Assembly (NCBI GenBank): GCA_018822545.1
Contig: JAHJKA010000036.1
Location: 1 to 64,000 of the forward strand
Source: Pseudomonadota bacterium
GTDB taxonomy: Bacteria; Desulfobacterota; Desulfobulbia; Desulfobulbales; SURF-16
Reading direction: 5' to 3'
Length of the DNA stretch: 64,000 nucleotides
Shown: positions 17,709 to 24,243 of the stretch, in pieces
Layout of the letters: every line of letters begins with the position of its first letter
Numbering within the stretch: the first letter of the stretch is position 1
Notes under the pieces: generated by a model
What the model was told of the DNA's origin: nothing
Seen by the model: the letters and a program-made list of their open reading frames with translations, nothing else
The model's database searches: none
Program-made: the position numbers and the translations under genes

Positions 17709-17758
17709 TAAAAAAAAGGCGCAAATACAGAGGTTGACACCACGCTGCATTTGCGCCT
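17709..17758 (-). terminator. Rho-independent terminator between rplS and rnhB
   Basis: CTGCATTTGCGCCTT (17744-17758) and AAGGCGCAAATACAG (17715-17729) pair over 15 bp with one mismatch. Read on the minus strand, the hairpin is followed at once by a run of T (complement of 17711-17716). It would end the ffh-rplS transcript and lies just 11 bases before the rnhB start. Confidence 0.85.
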
Positions 17759-17896
17759 TCAGGCAAACGAGGTCACCGCACCCCTTGCCGGGGCCCAGGC
17801 CTCATCCAGCCGCAGCCGGATTTACTGTTTATTTTTTAAGAATCGTGGACAGATGCCCTCATCCTTAAAAAAAAGCAATTCTTCTCAGACGCTTCG

Positions 17897-18247
17897 TTAT
17901 TTTATGCCGCGCTCACGGATACGAGCCGCCTTGCCACGCAGGTCGCGCAGGTAGTAGAGCTTGGAACGACGAACACGTCCACGGGTAACCACCTCAATTT
18001 TCTCAAGACGAGGATTATGCAGGGCAAAAACCTTCTCCACACCAACGCCGTTAGAGATCTTGCGCACGGTGAAATTGGCGCCCATGCCGCCGTTTTTACG
18101 GCCGATAACCACGCCCTCAAAGATCTGAATCCTTTCCTTCTCACCCTCAATAATACGGATGTGGACCTTGACGGTGTCACCGGTACGAAAATCGGGAAGG
18201 TCAAACTTCATATTCTCTTTTTCAATCTGATCGATGATGATGCTCAT
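17897..18247 (-). CDS. rplS: 50S ribosomal protein L19
   Basis: Located at the 30S-50S interface. 116 residues from the ATG at 18247, with [20 protein letters not shown] and the C-terminal [19 protein letters not shown] typical of L19. A GTG three codons earlier is possible, but AAAGAGAG lies at proper spacing from the ATG. Last gene of the ffh-rpsP-khpA-rimM-trmD-methyltransferase-rplS series. Confidence 0.97.
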   Translation of the reverse strand: MSIIIDQIEKENMKFDLPDFRTGDTVKVHIRIIEGEKERIQIFEGVVIGRKNGGMGANFTVRKISNGVGVEKVFALHNPRLEKIEVVTRGRVRRSKLYYLRDLRGKAARIRERGIK

Positions 18248-18342
18248 TGTAGTCACTCTCTTTGTTGAGGCTGCTTAAAAAAAGTAATCCCTTAAAGCCA
18301 GCCAGGTGTTTTATCCGATTGTGAAACCGGGTATTTATCTTA

Positions 18343-18897
18343 TCAATCTCGTGTTCCGAGAATTCTATCCAACATTATAGCAACCGCAGACCGTACCGAA
18401 AGATGGTTATAGTCACCGGATCCGATGATGGGTGGCAAGGTGCCATCCACCATTGTAAAAACTTGTTCAGTCAGGCCCCAGGCTGTCCCAAAGAGCAGGA
18501 GAACGTTTTCTTTTTTCTCAACTGCACCCCTGACGTCCTGAAAACTCACCATCTTGTCCTGACAGGACGCACAGGTGGCCAAGATGGTAGGCCGGCCCTG
18601 CCTGGCTTTTGTTACCCGCTCAAAAAGCTCATCGAGATCCGTACAGATCTCAATAACGGTCAAGGCCTCTTTACGGTCCTTGTTATACTGGGCTCCGTAA
18701 CCGTCCTGCCAATGACCAACAATTTCTTTTACCAGCTCCTGCTGGTCGGCAAAGGGGGTGACGATATATACCGCACCCACCCCGTAGGTTCGCCCCGCCC
18801 TGGCCAGATCATGGAGATCGAGATTAGTGACTGCCGAGCCGATAATTTCATGATTCTTGTTATATACCGGATAATGAACAAGGGCGATATCCAGCAT
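18343..18897 (-). CDS. SPOUT-type RNA methyltransferase (PF09936 family)
   Basis: 185-residue SAM-dependent RNA methyltransferase-like protein, starting MLDIALVHYPVYNKNHEIIGSA. The C-terminal LLLFGTAWGLTEQVF...PPIIGSGDYNHLSVRSAVAIMLDRI is the SAM-binding knot region expected of the alpha/beta-knot (SPOUT) fold. The gene between trmD and rplS is a recurrent feature of Deltaproteobacteria and some thermophiles. The target nucleotide is unknown to me. I prefer the ATG at 18897 to a GTG at 18915 because family members start at MLDIAL. Confidence 0.85.
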   Translation of the reverse strand: MLDIALVHYPVYNKNHEIIGSAVTNLDLHDLARAGRTYGVGAVYIVTPFADQQELVKEIVGHWQDGYGAQYNKDRKEALTVIEICTDLDELFERVTKARQGRPTILATCASCQDKMVSFQDVRGAVEKKENVLLLFGTAWGLTEQVFTMVDGTLPPIIGSGDYNHLSVRSAVAIMLDRILGTRD

Positions 18898-18925
18898 AAA
18901 TCCCACTTTTACCACGTACGAACAA

Positions 18926-19657
18926 TTATATAACGCCGTGTTTTCTTAGAAGCTTACGCTCTTTGCTGGAAAATTCCATGGTAGCAAAGAGATCAGGCCG
19001 CTTTTTTTTTGTGTTTTCCACAGCCTGCAGCCAGCGCCACTGCTCAATCTTGGCGTGATCACCAGAGAGCAAAACTTCAGGCACTTCCTGGCCCTCAAAA
19101 ATCCGCGGGCGGGTATATTGCGGATACTTCAGGCTGCCGCGGCTGAAGGTATCAGCCGTCACCGAATCAGCGCAGCCAAGAACTCCGGGCAAAAGCCTGG
19201 TCACCGCATCAATAATAATCATAGCGCCAAGCTCGCCACCGGTGAGGATAAAATCACCGATGGAAATCTCCTCATCAACCTGCTGGTCAATATAGCGCTG
19301 GTCAATGCCTTCGTAACGGCCGCAGACCAAAATCAGCTGCGCCAACCCGGCAAATTCTTCCGCCACCTGCTGATCAAAGCGCCGACCTTGGGGGCTCAGC
19401 AGCACGACCTTGCCGTTTCCTGTTCCCTTCACCTGGTTGGTGGCAGCGGCGAGTGGTTCCGGCTTCATAACCATGCCTTCCCCGCCGCCAAAGGGGCGGT
19501 CATCGGTCATGGCATGTTTATCCGTGGCAAAATCACGGATATTGGTGATAACAACCTCTATCTTGCCATCCTGTCGGGCCCGGCGGATGATCCCCTCTTC
19601 TAACGGCGAGGAGAGCAACTCGGGAAAAATGGTCAAGACATCAAAACGAAGACTCAT
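18926..19657 (-). CDS. trmD: tRNA (guanine-N1)-methyltransferase
   Basis: Methylates G37 of tRNAs, preventing frameshifts. 243 residues: MSLRFDVLTIFPELL start, DDRPFGGGEGMVMKPEPL, LVCGRYEGIDQR and the knot segment ISIGDFILTGGELGAMIIIDAVTRLLPGVLG, all standard TrmD. Its start overlaps the rimM stop by 4 bases (ATGA), so it is translationally coupled. Confidence 0.98.
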   Translation of the reverse strand: MSLRFDVLTIFPELLSSPLEEGIIRRARQDGKIEVVITNIRDFATDKHAMTDDRPFGGGEGMVMKPEPLAAATNQVKGTGNGKVVLLSPQGRRFDQQVAEEFAGLAQLILVCGRYEGIDQRYIDQQVDEEISIGDFILTGGELGAMIIIDAVTRLLPGVLGCADSVTADTFSRGSLKYPQYTRPRIFEGQEVPEVLLSGDHAKIEQWRWLQAVENTKKKRPDLFATMEFSSKERKLLRKHGVI

Positions 19658-20196
19658 TTTGCTCGGTTGATATCAAGGAGACCAGGAGGCAAATCAACAA
19701 TAATTCTGTCCGCTCCGATCTCCACTAAAAATTCCGGGCGACTGGGGATGAGAACCTCATCACTATCCTTCCGCACCACCAGCAATTCGCCACCACCTGT
19801 GGTCATGAGAGATATCAGGTTGCCGATAACGTTGCCCTGCACATCAACAACCTCGGCGCCCATGACATCGTGCCAGTAGAACTCATCATCGGCCAGAGGG
19901 GCCAGATACTCTTGGTCCACCCACACCTGAGAGCCGTAAAGCTCTTCCGCCCGGTTCCGATCGATAACACCCGCCAGGGCAACAACGACAAACTTGCCCT
20001 GGACCCTTAACGAAGACACTGTATAGTCACAGCGTTCGCCATCTTCAGCAATAAGGACCAGCGCAGGATAATCGCGGAAGTTCTCAGGCTGACCAGACAG
20101 ACAAAATATCTTCACCTCACCGCGGATACCGTGCGGTTTCGCCACCGTACCAACATGGATAAGGCCTGTCGGCTCTACATTCTTAGCGCCGACCAC
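19654..20196 (-). CDS. rimM: 16S rRNA processing protein RimM
   Basis: Assists maturation of the 30S head near S19. 180 residues: the N-terminal RimM domain (LIHVGTVAKPHGIRGEVKIF) and the C-terminal PRC barrel (EFYWHDVMGAEVVDVQGNVIGNL). The probable start is GTG at 20196, 3 bases after the KH-protein stop; no ATG is available near it. It overlaps trmD by 4 bases. Confidence 0.96.
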   Translation of the reverse strand: MVGAKNVEPTGLIHVGTVAKPHGIRGEVKIFCLSGQPENFRDYPALVLIAEDGERCDYTVSSLRVQGKFVVVALAGVIDRNRAEELYGSQVWVDQEYLAPLADDEFYWHDVMGAEVVDVQGNVIGNLISLMTTGGGELLVVRKDSDEVLIPSRPEFLVEIGADRIIVDLPPGLLDINRAK

Positions 20197-20199
20197 GTG

Positions 20200-20430
20200 C
20201 TATTCAACTATTTCCAGACGAATATCCTTACCGCTTCCTACCGTGGCAGCCGCAAGCAACGAGCGCATGGCCCGAGCCGTCCGGCCCTGCTTGCCAATCA
20301 CCTTGCCAAGATCGTCCGGTGCCACATGGAGCTCAATGACCTGAGCATCCTCCTGGTCAATCTCCTTGACCTCAACACTGTCCTTATCTTCCACAAGGGA
20401 CGTGGCAATATGCCGAATAAGCTCGATCAT
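20200..20430 (-). CDS. khpA: KH-domain RNA-binding protein
   Basis: 76-residue single type-II KH domain, with the GKVIGKQGRTARAMRSLL loop (GxxG = GKQG) that clamps single-stranded RNA. Orthologues sit between rpsP and rimM in Gram-positive and delta-proteobacterial genomes and have been linked to cell division and small RNA binding in streptococci. The ATG directly abuts the rpsP stop codon. The symbol khpA is used by family resemblance. Confidence 0.92.
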   Translation of the reverse strand: MIELIRHIATSLVEDKDSVEVKEIDQEDAQVIELHVAPDDLGKVIGKQGRTARAMRSLLAAATVGSGKDIRLEIVE

Positions 20431-20673
20431 TTATTCGGCAGACATCTTAGCCATCAGGCTTTTAACGGTGGTGGAAGGGGTAGCGCCCTGATCAAGCCAA
20501 TGCTGGAGTTTGTCCTTATTCCAGGTGACCGCGGCAGGCTTCTGCAAGGGATCATAGGTGCCGACAACATCAAGAAACTTACCATCACGGGGAGCTTCAG
20601 AGTTTGCAGCCACGATACGGTAAAAAGGCTTTTTCTTCTTACCCATTCTGGTCAAACGAATTTTTACAGCCAT
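20431..20673 (-). CDS. rpsP: 30S ribosomal protein S16
   Basis: 80 residues from the ATG at 20673 ([25 protein letters not shown]), the canonical S16 start, preceded by AAGGAG. The frame is open 19 codons further upstream, but that extension is not part of the family. Conserved ...[30 protein letters not shown] follows. It lies 150 bases downstream of ffh. Confidence 0.98.
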   Translation of the reverse strand: MAVKIRLTRMGKKKKPFYRIVAANSEAPRDGKFLDVVGTYDPLQKPAAVTWNKDKLQHWLDQGATPSTTVKSLMAKMSAE

Positions 20674-20823
20674 GTTTTTCTCCTTAAAAAAAGTTTTCGA
20701 GAGCGCCGAGGGGCTGGACGTTTTATCCACCCTGAAACCGACCTCTCAAAAAACCTTTATTTTATGTTACAACCTGTTTTTCTTATTATTTAAAGAAGTG
20801 CTGCCCACTAAAAAACAGCCCCT

Positions 20824-22200
20824 CTATCTCGTCAAACCTTTAGGACGCTTGCGCTTGTTCTTTTTACCGCCACCAGCGCCGCTGGGCATCATACCGCCGC
20901 CCATCTTACCCTTCATCTTCTTCATCATCTTGAGCATTTCGGTATAGCTCTTGATCACCTTATTGACATCCTGGACCTGGGTGCCGCTGCCCCTGGCAAT
21001 ACGCTGGCGACGGCTGGCATCGATGATCTGATATTTGTGCCGTTCCTCAGCGGTCATGGAAGAGATAACCGCTTCTACCTTACCAAGCTCCTTTTCATCG
21101 GGCTTTGGCATATTCTGCATCTGCTTCATGCGGCTTAAGCCAGGAATCATCCCCATGATCTGCTCCAGGGAGCCCATTTTCTTGATCTGCTGGATCTGAC
21201 CAAGAAAGTCTTCCAGGGTGAAGGCATCGCGGCTGATCTTTCTGGCCAGTTTTTCGGCCTGCTTCTTGTCGACAACCTCCTCAGCCTTCTCAATCAAGGT
21301 GAGGATATCACCCATGCCAAGAATACGGGAGGCCACTCGATCAGGATGGAAGACCTCAAGGGCATCAAGCTCTTCACCAACACCGACAAACTTGATGGGG
21401 CGCTGGGTCACTTTCTTGATGGAAAGCGCTGCGCCACCGCGGGCATCACCCTCCATCTTCGACAGCAAAACACCGGTGATGGCCAGATCTTGATTGAACT
21501 TATCGGCCACGGTGACGGCGTCCTGACCGGTCATGGCATCAGCCACAAACAAGATCTCGGAGGGATTTACCGCCGCCTTAATGTTCTGCAACTCCTCCAT
21601 GAGTGTTTCGTCAACATGGAGGCGACCTGCCGTATCAATGAGCAGGGTGTCGTAATTACTCTGTATAGCCACCTGCACGGCATTCTTGGCGATGGCGACC
21701 GGGCTCTGATCCGTGGTGGACGGATGAACCGGAATACCAAGGGTGTCGCCAAGAATGGTAAGCTGCTGGATAGCGGCCGGCCGGTAGACGTCAGCAGGAA
21801 CAAGATAGGGACGCCGTCCCTGCTTTTTCAATAATTTGGCAAGTTTACCGGCAGAAGTTGTCTTACCGGAACCTTGCAGACCAACCATCATAATGATGGC
21901 CGGACCTTTCCCGCCAAGCTGCAGGGGCTCGGCCTGGCCGCCTAAGAGGTCAACAAGCTCATCGTGGACGATCTTGACCACCTGCTGACCGGGAGAAAGA
22001 CTTTCGGTGACCTCACGGCCCACCGCCTTCTCCTGCACGGTCGCAATAAAATCTTTGACCACCTTGAAGTTGACATCGGCCTCAAGCAAGGCCATACGCA
22101 CTTCTTTTAGGGCTTCCTGAATATTTTTTTCAGAGAGCTTGCCGTGACCACGCAGGTCCCGGAACACTTTATTGAGGCGATCGGAAAGATTATCAAACAT
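20824..22200 (-). CDS. ffh: Signal recognition particle protein Ffh (SRP54)
   Basis: Binds signal sequences and 4.5S RNA for co-translational membrane targeting. 458 residues: N domain (1-90), G domain with GLQGSGKTTSAGKLA near residue 105 and DTAGR.H, and a methionine-rich M domain (from about 325: GSLEQIMGMIPGLSRMKQM, SGTQVQDVNKVIKSY). The tail is basic and glycine-rich. No Shine-Dalgarno is evident before the ATG, so initiation may be weak or leaderless-like. First gene of the translation operon; the intergenic region upstream carries the repeat element at 22243-22323. Confidence 0.98.
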   Translation of the reverse strand: MFDNLSDRLNKVFRDLRGHGKLSEKNIQEALKEVRMALLEADVNFKVVKDFIATVQEKAVGREVTESLSPGQQVVKIVHDELVDLLGGQAEPLQLGGKGPAIIMMVGLQGSGKTTSAGKLAKLLKKQGRRPYLVPADVYRPAAIQQLTILGDTLGIPVHPSTTDQSPVAIAKNAVQVAIQSNYDTLLIDTAGRLHVDETLMEELQNIKAAVNPSEILFVADAMTGQDAVTVADKFNQDLAITGVLLSKMEGDARGGAALSIKKVTQRPIKFVGVGEELDALEVFHPDRVASRILGMGDILTLIEKAEEVVDKKQAEKLARKISRDAFTLEDFLGQIQQIKKMGSLEQIMGMIPGLSRMKQMQNMPKPDEKELGKVEAVISSMTAEERHKYQIIDASRRQRIARGSGTQVQDVNKVIKSYTEMLKMMKKMKGKMGGGMMPSGAGGGKKNKRKRPKGLTR

Positions 22201-22242
22201 TTTTTATAACTATATAAACCTGCGTCGCTGCTTTTATAAAGC

Positions 22243-22323
22243 TGAGTTGAACAGCTTGTCTGCTCAAACGAAACTTATACCCCTCAAGGGGTTACTGAAA
22301 AGAGTACCCTTGTGTGTGGTATA
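22243..22323. repeat. Interspersed palindromic element with ACCCCTCAAGGGG core (copy A)
   Basis: The 39 bases at 22243-22281 match 35 of 39 bases at 31979-32017. At 22279 a core ACCCCTCAAGGGGTTAC..AAAAGAGTACC begins, which the second copy lacks. The flanks continue as CTTGTG..TGGTAT in both. The 22201-22479 gap between fabD and ffh holds this and a further weak stem (22385-22391 with 22422-22428); no gene is seen. Confidence 0.7.
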
Positions 22324-22479
22324 ACAATATAATAAGCCCTTACAAAGGGGCCGCACCCAAAGGGACTCTCGAAGTCTACACTTATCTCCTGCCGGACGTA
22401 CCGGTAGCTTGGGTACGAAAACAGGAGAAAATACTTGGTCTACCTGTGGATGTCAAGTTTTTAAACTAGCCTCCAGGCC

Positions 22480-23415
22480 TTAGATTTTCTCCAGGCAGGC
22501 GGCCAAACCAGCCGGATCTTCCACCTGCAAACAGGTGCAGGTATTACCGGCCGGCAGCAGTTTCTTCATCAGACCGGTGAGCACTTTCTTGGGACCCACT
22601 TCAATAAAGGTGGTGGCTCCTTGCTCATACATCTTCATGATGATCTCATACCACCTGACCATGGCGGCAATCTGCTGACTCATGATGATTCTGATGGCCT
22701 CCGGCGAGGTTTCCGGAGCAGCGGTCACATTGAAAAACAATGAGCCCTGAGGAGTGTTAAAGGTCACTGCGGCCATGGCCTTTTCAAAATCAGGGATGGC
22801 GCCGGCAACAAGCTTTGAATGCCAGGCCCCGCTCACCGGCAGACCAATGGCCTTGCCACCCTTTTCCGTGGCCAGCGCCCCAGCCGCCTCCACAGCCTCT
22901 CTTTCGCCGGAGATAACGATCTGCTGCTCGGAGTTATAATTGGCGGCGGTCACCTCACCCTTGTCCTTACAGGCGGCAACAATCTCCTGGACTTCATGAA
23001 TACCAAGCTTCAAGATGGCGCTCATGGCGCCCGGGTTGGCAGTGGCTTCCCGCTCCATAAGCCGCCCTCTTTCGGTGACGAGCTTCAAGGTATCCTCAGC
23101 AGACAGAACGCCGGCGGCATACAAAGCGGAATACTCACCAAGGGAATGACCAGCAAAAAAATCGCCTTTCACCCCGGCCTTGGCCATGGCCTGCCAACAG
23201 ATGAGATTAAGTACGGTCATGGCAGGCTGCAAATGGAGGGTACGGGTTAGATCCTCCATGGGGCCTTCCAGGCATAGTTTTTTGAGGGGGAAACCAGAAA
23301 TCTCTTCCGCCGTAGCCATCAAGGCCTGGGCCTCGTGGTCATGTTCAAGAAAATCCTTACCCATCCCAACAAACTGGGAACCCTGGCCCGGAAAAAGAAT
23401 TGCTATTTTCGACAT
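22480..23415 (-). CDS. fabD: Malonyl-CoA:ACP transacylase
   Basis: Loads malonyl groups on acyl carrier protein for fatty-acid elongation. 311 residues: N-terminal FPGQGSQFVGMG oxyanion loop, nucleophile Ser91 in GHSLGEY, Arg in the LVTERGRLM segment and GAWHSKLV with the catalytic His. A good AGAGGAGC ribosome binding site precedes the ATG. It stands apart from other fab genes, downstream of lspA on the same strand, with a palindromic repeat between. Confidence 0.97.
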   Translation of the reverse strand: MSKIAILFPGQGSQFVGMGKDFLEHDHEAQALMATAEEISGFPLKKLCLEGPMEDLTRTLHLQPAMTVLNLICWQAMAKAGVKGDFFAGHSLGEYSALYAAGVLSAEDTLKLVTERGRLMEREATANPGAMSAILKLGIHEVQEIVAACKDKGEVTAANYNSEQQIVISGEREAVEAAGALATEKGGKAIGLPVSGAWHSKLVAGAIPDFEKAMAAVTFNTPQGSLFFNVTAAPETSPEAIRIIMSQQIAAMVRWYEIIMKMYEQGATTFIEVGPKKVLTGLMKKLLPAGNTCTCLQVEDPAGLAACLEKI

Positions 23416-23467
23416 TGTTTTTGCTCCTCTAGAGTCAGATCAATACGGAGAAATGATAAAAAATAAA

Positions 23468-23541
23468 TCTGCCACGGAATCCACGGAACGCACGGAATCA
23501 AAAAATATATTTTCCGTGCTTTCTGTGGATTCCGTGGCAGA
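23468..23541. repeat. CCACGGAA-type palindromic element (copy B)
   Basis: TCTGCCACGGAATCCAC (23468-23484) pairs perfectly with GTGGATTCCGTGGCAGA (23525-23541), and inside it GCACGGAA (23490-23497) pairs with TTCCGTGC (23512-23519). The arms are built from the repeated word CCACGGAA/GCACGGAA. It lies between lspA and fabD. A partial version with the same word occurs at 28131-28146. Confidence 0.8.
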
Positions 23542-23553
23542 AATTTAATCCTG

Positions 23554-24087
23554 TTATTCTTTTTCTGCCCTGCCTTCACGCAGATTGAGAAAAAGAAAAA
23601 GCCCGACACCCACACAGATGGCGGAATCGGCGACGTTGAAGGCGGGCCAATGATGACCAGCCAGATAAAAATCAAGAAAATCCACCACCGAGCCAAAGCG
23701 CAGGCGATCGATGAGATTACCGACGGCACCGCCACCGATAAGACCAAGGGCCACGGTATAGGCCATTTTTGCTACACAGTACTGCTTGAACAGGACAAGA
23801 ATAAACCCCAAAGCGCCCACGGCCACCACCACAAAGAACCACTGTTTCCAGGCGCCCTCCACCGAGGAGAGCAGGCTAAAAGCAGCGCCGCTATTATGCA
23901 GATAGACCAGGTTGAAAAAACCCGGCACCACCTCCCGCAGCTCATAGAGTCTGAAGGTTCCCATGATCCACCACTTTGTGAGCTGATCAAGGGCCACCAC
24001 GCCCCAGACAATGGAGAGCAGGAAGTAGAAACGGCGCAGGGCCAGGTTGAGATTCTGCCGGGTTGCTTGAAATGCCATAGTATTCAT
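23554..24087 (-). CDS. lspA: Lipoprotein signal peptidase (signal peptidase II)
   Basis: Inner-membrane aspartyl protease that cleaves prolipoprotein signal peptides. Four hydrophobic segments (FYFLLSIVWGVVALDQLTKWW, WFFVVVAVGALGFILVLF, YTVALGLIGGGAVGNLIDRL, FNVADSAICVGVGLFLFL) and the catalytic aspartates in NLIDR and FNVADSAI. The open frame reaches 24141, but those 18 extra codons overlap the repeat element and look non-native. I take the ATG at 24087 (the ATG at 24078 is equally possible); neither has a good Shine-Dalgarno. Downstream of ileS, as in many genomes. Confidence 0.93.
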   Translation of the reverse strand: MNTMAFQATRQNLNLALRRFYFLLSIVWGVVALDQLTKWWIMGTFRLYELREVVPGFFNLVYLHNSGAAFSLLSSVEGAWKQWFFVVVAVGALGFILVLFKQYCVAKMAYTVALGLIGGGAVGNLIDRLRFGSVVDFLDFYLAGHHWPAFNVADSAICVGVGLFLFLNLREGRAEKE

Positions 24088-24127
24088 GTGTAAGTTTGGG
24101 GGGCCAAAGCGGCGGAAAAAAAATCTC

Positions 24128-24225
24128 AGCACAGAGGACACCGAGGTAAAGCTTTAAGAAAAAAGAAACCTCTGTGCTCTCTGCACCCCTCAAGGGGGTA
24201 TTAAACAGAATGTCCCCTGTGGCTA
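24128..24225. repeat. Palindromic element with ACCCCTCAAGGGGG core (copy C)
   Basis: AGCACAGAGG (24128-24137) pairs with CCTCTGTGCT (24169-24178). It is followed by the shared core ACCCCTCAAGGGGGTATT..CAGAATGT (24185-24213) and then CCCCTGTGGC. Lies between ileS and lspA. The core is nearly identical to that at 34224-34252. Confidence 0.75.
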
Positions 24226-24243
24226 ATTGTACATTTCTTTTTG

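Noticed and set aside
22201..22479. Possible 4.5S RNA gene near ffh
   Set aside because: The conserved GGAAG/AGCAG tip of SRP RNA was not found; the spacer contains repeat sequence instead.
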